Below are positions 25,002 to 31,811 of a DNA stretch of 64,000 nt, piece after piece. Numbering within the stretch: position 1 is the first letter of the stretch; each line of letters begins with the position of its first letter. The translations under genes and the position numbers were made by a program. Under the pieces are notes generated by a model. That model searched no databases and was not told where the DNA came from. It saw nothing but the letters and a program-made list of their open reading frames with translations. Origin of the DNA: an uncultured Clostridia bacterium (GTDB lineage Bacteria; Bacillota_A; Clostridia; Oscillospirales; Oscillospiraceae); assembly GCA_947307375.1 (NCBI GenBank), contig CAMZIX010000001.1, positions 1 to 64,000 of the forward strand, given 5' to 3'.

Positions 25002-25478
25002 TTATTCCGCGCGGACGAAATCGCCGTGCACGCCGCCGCTCTTGGAGAGCAGCCGGATATCGCTGATCACCATGTCGCGCTGGACGGCCTTGCACATATC
25101 ATAGACCGTCAGCGCCGCGACCGAGGCCGCCGTCAGCGCCTCCATTTCCACGCCTGTCCGTCCGTCACAGCTGACTTTGGCCGTGATCTCCACCGAACAG
25201 CGCTCCTCGTCCAGCGAGAGCGACAGATCGATCCCGTCGATCAGGATCGGATGGCACATCGGGATCAGCTCCGGCGTGCGCTTGGCGCCCAGGACGCCGG
25301 CGATCTGCGCGACTGTCAGCACATCGCCCTTCTTGACGCCGCCGCTCCGGATCAGATCAAAGGTATCCCGGTTGACAAGGACGCGGGCGGCCGCGACGGC
25401 GCAGCGGCGGGTCGGATCCTTCTCGCCGACGTCCACCATTTTTGCGCGGCCCTGATCGTTAAAATGTGTAAAATCCAT
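25002..25478 (-). CDS. moaC: cyclic pyranopterin monophosphate synthase MoaC
   Basis: A 158-aa MoaC, which closes the pyran ring in molybdenum-cofactor synthesis together with the radical-SAM enzyme MoaA. Motifs are ELIPMCHPI (active-site His), GRTGVEMEALTAASVAALTVYDMCKA (catalytic Lys) and LLSKSGGVHG. No moaA, moaB, moeA or moaE is in the window. It is co-transcribed with ccdA, tlpA-like and trxA rather than with cofactor genes. Confidence 0.95.
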   Translation of the reverse strand: MDFTHFNDQGRAKMVDVGEKDPTRRCAVAAARVLVNRDTFDLIRSGGVKKGDVLTVAQIAGVLGAKRTPELIPMCHPILIDGIDLSLSLDEERCSVEITAKVSCDGRTGVEMEALTAASVAALTVYDMCKAVQRDMVISDIRLLSKSGGVHGDFVRAE

Positions 25479-25521
25479 ACGGCATCCTCCCGCAGATGGT
25501 CAGGAAGTTTTCTGTTTTTTG

Positions 25522-25550
25522 ATTATACGATGGCGAAGCAGCTTCGTCAA
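25522..25550 (-). promoter_or_regulatory. promoter of the moaC-ccdA-tlpA-trxA operon
   Basis: TTGACG (25545-25550), 17-bp spacer, TATAAT (25522-25527). Confidence 0.85.
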
Positions 25551-25565
25551 GAAGTCTGCGCAGGC

Positions 25566-26381
25566 CTAAGATACGGTCGAAAGATAATCGCAGGCGCTGA
25601 GCGCGGCGATATTTCCCTCTCCCGCGGCCTTGGCCAGCTGATAGGGTTTTCCGGTGCAGTCGCCCGCGGCAAACACGCCGGGAACACTGGTAGACATGTC
25701 GCGCGCGGTGACGATCCCGCCGTTTTCATAGACGAGCCCCGGCACCAGGCGCGTCACGGAGACGGTATCCTTGATGATGAACACGCCGTCCACAGCGTAC
25801 TCCTCGCCGCGGAACACAACGGCGTTCGCCTTCAGGCCGCCCTTGATCTCGTACTTTCCGTTCTCACGCATCCGCAGCACGCGGCAGCCGATGCTCTCCA
25901 GGAAAGCAGCGTCCTCCTCCGCCTCGTGACCGCCGCCGATGACCGCCACGGTTTTCCCGCGGTAGAGCATGCCGTCGCAGGTCGCGCAGTAGCTCACGCC
26001 GCGGCCGAGATACTCGCCCTCGCCGGGATACAGGTTTTCGCGCGTGATACCGGGCGCGAGGATCAGCGCGCGGCACTGATAGAAGTCGCTGCCCACCGCG
26101 ACGCCGAAGAGCTCGTCCATCGGCATCACGTTCAGCGCCCGGCCGGAAATCAGATCCGTGGCGTTCTCTATGATCTGACGGCGAAACAGCTCGCTCATCT
26201 CCCTGCCGCTCATCGGCGGAAGCCCGGGATAATTCGTGATCCGCTCCGCTCGATAAAGGCTGCCGGTCTCCTCTCCGTTCGCGATCACGGCGACGGTCTT
26301 CCCGCGGTTTTTCGCCGTCAGGACCGCGGAGGCCGCGGCCACGCCGCCGCCGATAATGATGATATCATAACAATCGAGCAT
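25566..26381 (-). CDS. thioredoxin-reductase-like FAD-dependent oxidoreductase
   Basis: A 271-aa flavoprotein with an N-terminal FAD dinucleotide fold (IIIIGGGVAAASA, residues 7-19), a redox pair CATC (about 131-134), a second nucleotide fold VAVIGGGHEAEEDA and a C-terminal FAD motif GVFAAGDCTGKPYQLAKAAGEG. It is about 40 residues shorter than standard TrxB, mostly in the FAD domain, so NADPH:thioredoxin reductase is likely but not certain. Upstream of the moaC-trxA operon, in the same direction, it supplies a plausible reductase for TrxA. Confidence 0.82.
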   Translation of the reverse strand: MLDCYDIIIIGGGVAAASAVLTAKNRGKTVAVIANGEETGSLYRAERITNYPGLPPMSGREMSELFRRQIIENATDLISGRALNVMPMDELFGVAVGSDFYQCRALILAPGITRENLYPGEGEYLGRGVSYCATCDGMLYRGKTVAVIGGGHEAEEDAAFLESIGCRVLRMRENGKYEIKGGLKANAVVFRGEEYAVDGVFIIKDTVSVTRLVPGLVYENGGIVTARDMSTSVPGVFAAGDCTGKPYQLAKAAGEGNIAALSACDYLSTVS

Positions 26382-26451
26382 GCTATTCTTCCTTTCTGAA
26401 ACAGGACCTCGACAGTCGTTGGCTCAACGTCTGCAGTATATCACATTTTTA

Positions 26452-26480
26452 TTGTAATTGCGAGATGATTCGTTTATAAT
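26452..26480 (+). promoter_or_regulatory. promoter of glnS
   Basis: TTGTAA (26452-26457), 17-bp spacer, TATAAT (26475-26480), 37 bp before the start codon. Confidence 0.83.
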
Positions 26481-26516
26481 AGCAACGTATTTTTGCACCC
26501 GACGAGGAGGCAGACC

Positions 26517-28199
26517 ATGGAAGAGACCAGAAATTTCATTGAAGAATTCGTGAAGGAGGATCTGTCCGAGGGCAATCGCTGCTACGGCATGCAGGTCCAC
26601 ACCCGTTTCCCGCCCGAGCCCAACGGCTATCTGCATATCGGCCACTGCAAGGCGCTGACCATCGATTTCAGCACGGCCGAACGCTTCGGCGGCATCTGCA
26701 ATCTCCGCTTTGACGATACCAATCCCGCCAAGGAGGACGCCGAATACGTCAACGCCATCCAGGAGGATATCCACTGGCTGGGCTTCGACTGGGGCGACCG
26801 CCTGTTCTACGGCTCGGATTATTTTGAAAAGACCTATGAGCTCGCCCTCGAGCTGATCCGCAAGGGGCTTGCCTACGTTTGCGAGCTGACGCCCGAGCAG
26901 TTCAGGGAGTACCGCGGCGATACCACGCGTCCCGCCGTCTCGCCCTGGCGCGACAGACCGATCGAGGAAAGCCTGGATCTGTTCCAGCGCATGCGCGCCG
27001 GCGAATTTCCCGAAGGGAAATACACGCTCCGCGCGAAGATCGACCTGACCAGCGGCAACTTCAATATGCGCGACCCGGTGCTCTACCGCATCCGCTATAT
27101 CGAGCACCACCGCCAGGGCACGAAATGGTGCATCTTCCCGATGTACGATTTCGCCCATCCGATCCAGGACGCGCTGGAAGGCATCACGCACTCTCTCTGC
27201 TCGCTGGAGTATGAGGATCACCGCCCGCTGTACGACTGGGTGGTCAACAACGTGAACATCCCCGGCGTCAAACCCCGTCAGATCGAGTTTGCCCGTCTGG
27301 GCATCAATTACACGGTCATGTCCAAGCGCAAGCTCCGCCAATTGGTGGAAGAGGGCAAGGTCGCCGGCTGGGACGATCCCCGCATGCCGACGCTCTGCGG
27401 CCTGCGCCGCCGCGGCTACACCTCCGCCGCCATCCGCGAGTTCTGTGACCGCATCGGCGTATCCAAGGTCGACTCCACCGTCGACTGGGCGCTGCTGGAG
27501 AGCTGCCTGCGCGACGACCTGAACGCCCACGCCAAGCGCGTGATGGCGGTGCTTCGTCCCGTCAAGCTGACGGTGACCAACTACCCCGAAGGTCAGACCG
27601 AGCTGCTGGAAGTGGAGAACAATCCACTCGATCCCGCCGCCGGCACCCGTCAGGTCTGCTTCTCCCGCGAGCTCTGGATCGAGGCCGACGACTTCATGGA
27701 GGTCCCGGCGCCCAAGTACAAGCGCCTGCATCCCGGCTTTGAAGTCCGTCTCAAGGGCGCCTACCTCGTCACCTGCACCGGCTGCGTCAAGGACGAAAAC
27801 GGAAACGTGACCGAAGTGCTCTGCGAATACGACCCCGACAGCCGCGGCGGCGATCCCGCCGACGGGCGCAAGGTGAAGGGCGCGACCATCCACTGGGTCG
27901 ACGCGAACAACTGCGCGGACGCCGAGGTGCGGCTCTACGGCTACCTCTTCGCCGATCCCGAACCTGACGGTCCGGACAAGAATTTCCTCGACTGCCTCAA
28001 CCCCGACAGTCTGGAGATCCTGAACGGCTGCAAGGTGGAGGCCTGCCTGGCCGAGGCTCCGATGCCCGAGCAGGGCAGGAGCGCCGAGGGCTATCAGTTC
28101 ATGCGCCAGGGTTACTTCTGCCTCGACAACCGCGACGCCGCGCCCGGCCATCTGGTCTTCAACCGCTCTGTGGCGCTGAAGGACAGCTTCAAAAAGTAA
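26517..28199 (+). CDS. glnS: glutaminyl-tRNA synthetase
   Basis: A 560-aa class I synthetase. PPEPNGYLHIGHCKA (HIGH motif) and VMSKRKL (KMSKS loop), with the FDDTNPAKE stretch, mark true GlnRS rather than GluRS. C-terminal beta-barrel domains carry anticodon recognition. It charges tRNA-Gln directly. ATG 26517 has GAGGAGG 6 nt upstream; the earlier ATG at 26493 is rejected. A terminator follows and the tRNA-Thr island begins right after it. Confidence 0.96.
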   Translation: MEETRNFIEEFVKEDLSEGNRCYGMQVHTRFPPEPNGYLHIGHCKALTIDFSTAERFGGICNLRFDDTNPAKEDAEYVNAIQEDIHWLGFDWGDRLFYGSDYFEKTYELALELIRKGLAYVCELTPEQFREYRGDTTRPAVSPWRDRPIEESLDLFQRMRAGEFPEGKYTLRAKIDLTSGNFNMRDPVLYRIRYIEHHRQGTKWCIFPMYDFAHPIQDALEGITHSLCSLEYEDHRPLYDWVVNNVNIPGVKPRQIEFARLGINYTVMSKRKLRQLVEEGKVAGWDDPRMPTLCGLRRRGYTSAAIREFCDRIGVSKVDSTVDWALLESCLRDDLNAHAKRVMAVLRPVKLTVTNYPEGQTELLEVENNPLDPAAGTRQVCFSRELWIEADDFMEVPAPKYKRLHPGFEVRLKGAYLVTCTGCVKDENGNVTEVLCEYDPDSRGGDPADGRKVKGATIHWVDANNCADAEVRLYGYLFADPEPDGPDKNFLDCLNPDSLEILNGCKVEACLAEAPMPEQGRSAEGYQFMRQGYFCLDNRDAAPGHLVFNRSVALKDSFKK

Positions 28200-28210
28200 G
28201 CCAAAATACG

Positions 28211-28245
28211 AAAAACCCGGAAGCAGATTGCTTCCGGGTTTTTTT
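28211..28245. terminator. terminator of glnS
   Basis: Stem AAAAACCCGGAAGCA / TGCTTCCGGGTTTTT. The reverse side may have served tRNA-Thr before the island inserted between them. Confidence 0.9.
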
Positions 28246-28246
28246 C

Positions 28247-28293
28247 TTGGAGCTGGTAATGTGACTCGAACACACGACCTGCTGATTACGAAT
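28247..28293. repeat. attachment site (left), tRNA-Thr 3'-end duplicate
   Basis: 47 bp identical to 39000-39046, covering the 3' part of tRNA-Thr from the CCA end to the anticodon loop. Sequence differs right after. It is the outer att site of the island, left as a partial tRNA copy. Confidence 0.93.
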
Positions 28294-28413
28294 TCTTGAA
28301 AACCGATTTTCTGCTGTTATCTGCTGTTGTGTGATAACGCGAAAGTGCTGATAAATACAGTACTTTTTCAAATTATCTGTCTTTACCTGTTGTCTGCTGT
28401 TTTGCTCTATTGC

Positions 28414-28456
28414 GTGTGGGTTTCTGCTGTCGGTGTGGGTTTTGGTGTGGGTTTTT
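28414..28456 (+). repeat. arm-type repeats, left end of the island
   Basis: Three direct copies of GTGTGGGTTT(T) starting at 28414, 28433 and 28445, about 120 bp inside the left att site. Similar repeats occur at the right end. They probably bind the integrase N-terminal domain. Confidence 0.5.
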
Positions 28457-28457
28457 A

Positions 28458-28646
28458 TTATTCCCCATCCCTCTCCATCTGCTCATTTATAGCGCGGTTG
28501 ATAAAGCCGTTGATGCTCTCGCCCTGGGCCTCTGCATGATCCCGGATCGCGTCTTTCTTACCCTGCGGAACAGTAACGGAGATTCGGTCATAATGCTCTC
28601 TGACATATTTATGAACGCTGGCCTGCTGTTTCTTCGATACCGGCAT
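28458..28646 (-). CDS. small ribbon-helix-helix (Arc-like) DNA-binding protein
   Basis: A 62-aa protein. DRISVTVPQGKKDAIRDHAEAQGESINGFINRAINEQME has the beta-strand plus two-helix pattern of Arc/CopG regulators. AGGAGG stands 7 nt before ATG 28646. The gene diverges from the XRE gene at 28830 and both promoters carry the same operator-like sequence, so it may be its own repressor. Confidence 0.78.
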   Translation of the reverse strand: MPVSKKQQASVHKYVREHYDRISVTVPQGKKDAIRDHAEAQGESINGFINRAINEQMERDGE

Positions 28647-28679
28647 ACTATGTCCTCCTCTGAGGTCTTCCTATGAGGT

Positions 28680-28709
28680 ATTATAAAGCATCTCTTCATT
28701 TCGCGTAAA
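28680..28709 (-). promoter_or_regulatory. promoter of the 62-aa RHH gene
   Basis: TTTACG (28704-28709), 18-bp spacer, TATAAT (28680-28685). The -35 region is overlapped by a copy of the operator motif. Confidence 0.72.
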
Positions 28710-28713
28710 TAGT
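28696..28713. promoter_or_regulatory. operator-like site O2
   Basis: This 18-bp site matches the palindrome at 28764-28781 at 14 positions, with the right half GCGTaAATAGT nearly intact. It covers the -35 box of the RHH promoter. Confidence 0.5.
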
Positions 28714-28760
28714 ACACTCTTCACAAATCCGCCGTTGCCTTTTTGTTTATCATTCCGTCA

Positions 28761-28789
28761 TTTACTATTCGCGTGAATAGTGTTATTAT
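28761..28789 (+). promoter_or_regulatory. promoter of the XRE/RHH pair
   Basis: TTTACT (28761-28766), 17-bp spacer, TATTAT (28784-28789). The spacer is almost filled by the palindrome ACTATTC-GCGT-GAATAGT. Confidence 0.75.
28764..28781. promoter_or_regulatory. operator-like palindrome O1
   Basis: Perfect inverted repeat ACTATTC / GAATAGT around GCGT, lying between -35 and -10, where a bound repressor would block RNA polymerase. Confidence 0.65.
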
Positions 28790-28829
28790 GTCCTCAGGCC
28801 AATAAGGCCAATTAAGAGGAGGTATAACC

Positions 28830-29309
28830 ATGAACGAAACAAAAGCAGACAAGATTCATAATCTTGAAGTCGAGATCTCCGGTTACTGTGACGCGGCGGG
28901 GATCATCATACTCACAGCTTTGAACGATCTCACGCAGCTAACAGAAATCAAGGCCATGCCGTCAATCGCAGCGGAAACCATCAAGGGAGAGATCGAGAGC
29001 GTCCAGTTTATGATCTTCCAAATCGAAAAGACCGCCCTGGCAATCAGCGAGATTGTAGATCCCGGACACAAACCGACAGAGGATTACACCTGGACACCTG
29101 GGGATATTAAGCGCGCAATCGGTGCGCCGTCTCTGCTCAAAGCCGCGCGGCTGGAAAAGGGATATACAGAGGATCAGCTTGCAGAGCTGGCCGGTGTAAC
29201 CCCTGACGCAATCAGGGCGTATGAAGCTGGGGATCGTGTTCCCCGCGACGAAATCAAGGTCAAGCTCTCGGAGATCCTGGAGCGGCCTGTTGAAGAATTA
29301 TTCTTTTGA
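28830..29309 (+). CDS. XRE-family helix-turn-helix protein
   Basis: A 159-aa protein with a helical N-terminal part of unknown role (residues 1-95) and a C-terminal XRE domain (about 105-155): LLKAARLEKGYTEDQLAELAGVTPDAIRAYEAGDRVPRDEIKVKLSEIL. A DNA-binding domain at the C-terminus is unusual for short XRE repressors. GAGGAGG stands before the ATG. It is co-transcribed with the 48-aa RHH gene. Confidence 0.75.
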   Translation: MNETKADKIHNLEVEISGYCDAAGIIILTALNDLTQLTEIKAMPSIAAETIKGEIESVQFMIFQIEKTALAISEIVDPGHKPTEDYTWTPGDIKRAIGAPSLLKAARLEKGYTEDQLAELAGVTPDAIRAYEAGDRVPRDEIKVKLSEILERPVEELFF

Positions 29310-29319
29310 GGTGATTGCC

Positions 29320-29466
29320 ATGACAGACAAGAAAAGAATCTCGATCTCCCTGCCGGTTGAGCTGGCCGAAAAAGTCAGGAGGATCAAAGCAACTCCGGAA
29401 TTATGCGATAAGCCCATGTCAGAGGTTTTCCGCTCCCTGATCAGGCGCGGCCTTGATCTTCAGTAA
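29320..29466 (+). CDS. small CopG-like ribbon-helix-helix protein
   Basis: A 48-aa protein: KKRISISLPVELAEKVRRIKATPELCDKPMSEVFRSLIRRGLDL, a clear RHH fold with the strand RISISLP. ATG 29320 has GAGGTG 7 nt upstream, 10 bp after the XRE stop. A terminator follows directly. Confidence 0.75.
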   Translation: MTDKKRISISLPVELAEKVRRIKATPELCDKPMSEVFRSLIRRGLDLQ

Positions 29467-29509
29467 AATAACCGCCTGTGCGCTTCATGTGCGCTCAGGC
29501 GGTTATTTT
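29465..29509 (+). terminator. terminator after the XRE/RHH pair
   Basis: Stem AAAATAACCGCCTG / CAGGCGGTTATTTT with a 17-nt inner loop that can fold further. Confidence 0.88.
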
Positions 29510-29596
29510 CTTTCCCTGTCAACGATGGACACGGTATCACGGAAAACGTTTGTACGGCCCTTCTCACGTAATCCTGGACGGTTTTGCAAAAAGAAA

Positions 29597-29679
29597 TCCG
29601 AAGCGCTCTCGACGGAAAACTTGAGGGGCCCTGAATATCAGGACGAGTCCTCATAGAAGCTTGTCGAGAACGCTTCGGA
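29597..29679 (-). ncRNA. complex hairpin RNA downstream of the terminase-like gene
   Basis: Outer stem of 17 bp with one mismatch (29597-29613 with 29663-29679). Inside are the hairpins CCTGA-ATA-TCAGG and GGAC-GA-GTCC and a pairing of CTTGAGG with CCTC..AAG, giving a branched fold. On the minus strand it is followed by TTTCTTTTT, so it could end the late transcript, but the loop is far more elaborate than a simple terminator. No known RNA family was recognised. Confidence 0.5.
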
Positions 29680-29716
29680 CATTGTCAGTTTATCATAGAC
29701 AGATAATGCCGTCAAG

Positions 29717-30187
29717 TCAGCGGCCATCCCGCTCCTGGCGCTGCTGCCTTGCCGCGGCTGCTATATCGGCGTTGATCCTGGCCAGTTTCTCATCCTCGCG
29801 GCGCCGTTCCTCCTCGCGCTCGGCCTCGGTCTTCTCTCGCGGCTGCCACCTGAAGGGATCAACCGGGCGCTTCTCAGCAGGGAGATATCCGAAAATGGTT
29901 TTCAGCACACCGGCATAGTTTTTTATCAGCGCGTTGTACGATTGCAAGGCCGCGCTCTGCTTGAGGCCGTTTTGACTCGCACCATTCTGGTATTGATCGA
30001 TCAGACCATCTTGCTGGACAAGCGCCTGGAGGTCTTCCAGCGTGATTTTCATAAAAGCAGCGTTCTGAATCAGCGGAAGAAGCACAGCTTTTTTATTTTC
30101 GTCTAAATCTTCAAAATACGCTTTTAATCGGTCAAATTCTGCGGAAATCCGGTTATTTTGTTCCTTTTCTGCTTGTTTTTTTGCCAT
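29717..30187 (-). CDS. phage terminase small-subunit-like protein
   Basis: A 156-aa protein with a basic start (MAKKQAEKEQNNRISAEF), a helical middle (LPLIQNAAFMKITLEDLQALVQ...NGLKQSAALQSYNALIKNYAGVLKTIF) and a highly charged Glu/Arg C-terminus. The middle resembles P27-type terminase small subunits of Clostridia phages, which choose the DNA to be packaged. In satellites such a protein redirects the helper's large terminase. ATG 30187 follows GGAGGAGG. The call is by pattern, without a search. Confidence 0.62.
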   Translation of the reverse strand: MAKKQAEKEQNNRISAEFDRLKAYFEDLDENKKAVLLPLIQNAAFMKITLEDLQALVQQDGLIDQYQNGASQNGLKQSAALQSYNALIKNYAGVLKTIFGYLPAEKRPVDPFRWQPREKTEAEREEERRREDEKLARINADIAAAARQQRQERDGR

Positions 30188-30199
30188 TGTTTTCACCTC

Positions 30200-30300
30200 C
30201 TCCAACACCCCCCTTTTTGCAGGGGGGAATCTGTTTTTTTCGAGTCCCCTCACCGGTGCCCAGCAGGCGCTTCAAATAAATCTGATAGGGGGGCCTATAT
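30200..30300. other. G/C-run region before the terminase-like gene (possible cos/pac)
   Basis: Contains the hairpin CCCCCC-tttttgca-GGGGGG (30208-30227), a further G6 run (30288-30293) and GC-rich direct elements between. Packaging sites often lie next to small-terminase genes and cos overhangs are often GC runs. The call is inference from position only. Confidence 0.3.
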
Positions 30301-30311
30301 CTCACATTTCA

Positions 30312-31421
30312 TTAACGGAGAAGATCTTGAATTGGTTCAATGAATGGTTCAGGAGCTTCTACGGTCAATGTGACATACTCAACGCCTATTATCCTCTGCG
30401 GTGGCACATCCACAGGAAGACAGTACTCGTATATTCCTTCCCAGCGCTTATGAAAATATTTCTCATCGTGGCGCCTACTGCACCGTATCATTAGTTTATC
30501 GGTTAATCCGGACAGATCTACAGAGAAAATGGCAACACGCGAGGAAAGCAAAGAATAAGAACAGTTTGTACGACGGCAGAATGTCTGCCAACGATTTGTA
30601 AATTCTCTTGCGCCGAAGTACCCTTCTGTCGGTGCGGCAAGCTGAATACAATCGTCACTGTTCCCTGCAAAATACACAACCGGTTTGTAATCCCCCGCCG
30701 AAGCATAATAACTAAGTTTCAGCCCTGTATTAAGGATGGATTGCACCCGGTCTTCCGTGGTAAGGTGAAAGTATATATCACCCTTGGGCGGCGTCCAGTA
30801 TTTGTTGAAAACCTCTTTCGAAAAGAATTCTAATGGTTTTCCATACTCGACAGAGAGAAACCGTTTTGCCTTGCTGTTTATTCTTATGAGATCAAGGCCG
30901 TCCGCCTCCTTGAGGATACACAAGCATATAGTGAAACAATAAAACCCCGAAAAGGAAAGATTATATCTTTTTCGGGTCTCCGCGAGTCCACCGTCGGCAA
31001 GCCGTGTATGATTCTCTATGATCGCCAGCAAGATATTGAAATGCTCGGGAGAAAGACCTGATACAAGTCTCTCATATCCTCCGCCGCGCAGCACCTCGGC
31101 TGATCTGGCACCGTGTTCCGGATCGGGGCCATCGTCTGTCCGTCCTACATCGTGAAGCAGACCGGCAAGGATCACAATGTCCGTCAATGTTTCGTCTATC
31201 CCATGCCGCCAGGCCATTATGGCAGCATAGAACGCAACCCGCTCAGTATGAGAGATCCCATGAAAGAAGCTGTCAAGGCGCGCATCAACTTCCACCAGGC
31301 GGAAGAAGTGACGGAGACGATCACAGTACATTGACGAAAGAAAAGCCTGATAGTCAAAAGGAAAACTGCTCCATTCAAAATCAAGCAGCTTTTCTCCGTA
31401 ATATATGACCGGCATACTCAT
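30312..31421 (-). CDS. HD-domain hydrolase fused to an ADP-ribosyltransferase-like domain
   Basis: A 369-aa two-domain protein. Residues 20-185 form an HD phosphohydrolase: His58 (HGISHTERV), His90-Asp91 (LLHDVGRTDD), His103, His138 (ENHTR) and Asp174 (KEADGLDLIR) are the expected metal ligands. Residues 213-360 begin DIYFHLTTEDRVQSILNTGL, where His219 and the following helix match the NAD-binding start of DarT/KptA-type ADP-ribosyltransferase folds. A late YEYCLPVDVPPQRIIGVEYV matches the closing strand of such folds, with a candidate Glu. I know no characterised protein of this build. It is third in the sigma-like/128-aa cassette, 3 bp after the 128-aa gene, in the cargo position of the island. 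Anti-phage or toxin function is inferred. Confidence 0.7.
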   Translation of the reverse strand: MSMPVIYYGEKLLDFEWSSFPFDYQAFLSSMYCDRLRHFFRLVEVDARLDSFFHGISHTERVAFYAAIMAWRHGIDETLTDIVILAGLLHDVGRTDDGPDPEHGARSAEVLRGGGYERLVSGLSPEHFNILLAIIENHTRLADGGLAETRKRYNLSFSGFYCFTICLCILKEADGLDLIRINSKAKRFLSVEYGKPLEFFSKEVFNKYWTPPKGDIYFHLTTEDRVQSILNTGLKLSYYASAGDYKPVVYFAGNSDDCIQLAAPTEGYFGAREFTNRWQTFCRRTNCSYSLLSSRVAIFSVDLSGLTDKLMIRCSRRHDEKYFHKRWEGIYEYCLPVDVPPQRIIGVEYVTLTVEAPEPFIEPIQDLLR

Positions 31422-31424
31422 GGC

Positions 31425-31811
31425 TTATCTCCAAAAGATGTTTTTCAATGCAGCTGCAACCGATTGAACAACGCCGGGTGAATCATCAATGGCCGACGAA
31501 GGATCGACACCATGTATAGCGGCGTTGATCGCTCGGCTTTTGTTGTATGAGATGTGAAGCTGATCCTCGATCATGTCTTGCCGCCGGTCATAGTAGAATA
31601 TCCCATCGTTGGCCTGTTCACGCGCTTCATGGGCCTGTGCTTCGTTAAGCCAGCCCATTCCGCGCGCATAGTCGATTGCCGCCATCAGATTCCAAAAGGA
31701 CATAGTCTCCTGTCCATGCTGGAGAACGATACACCTCTCCCGCGTCGGTGAATAGAAGATAACGACCGGGATCAATGCGGTCTCTCGATAGACTTCTTCA
31801 AACTCTTTCAT
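31425..31811 (-). CDS. hypothetical protein between the sigma-like and HD-ART genes
   Basis: A 128-aa protein of no family I recognise. The N-terminal part looks like alpha/beta strands (TALIPVVIFYSPTRERCIVLQHG), then helices (SFWNLMAAIDYARGMGWLNEAQAHEAREQAND) and a C-terminal helical segment. Its ATG overlaps the sigma-like stop by 4 bp and its stop is 3 bp from the HD-ART start, so all three are made together. It may be a partner or antitoxin of the HD-ART protein; nothing in the sequence proves this. Confidence 0.65.
   Translation of the reverse strand: MKEFEEVYRETALIPVVIFYSPTRERCIVLQHGQETMSFWNLMAAIDYARGMGWLNEAQAHEAREQANDGIFYYDRRQDMIEDQLHISYNKSRAINAAIHGVDPSSAIDDSPGVVQSVAAALKNIFWR

Noticed and set aside
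29597..29679. Hammerhead or HDV-like ribozyme
   Set aside because: Neither strand has the CUGAUGA and GAAA core in any usable order, nor an HDV core; kept only as an unassigned structure.
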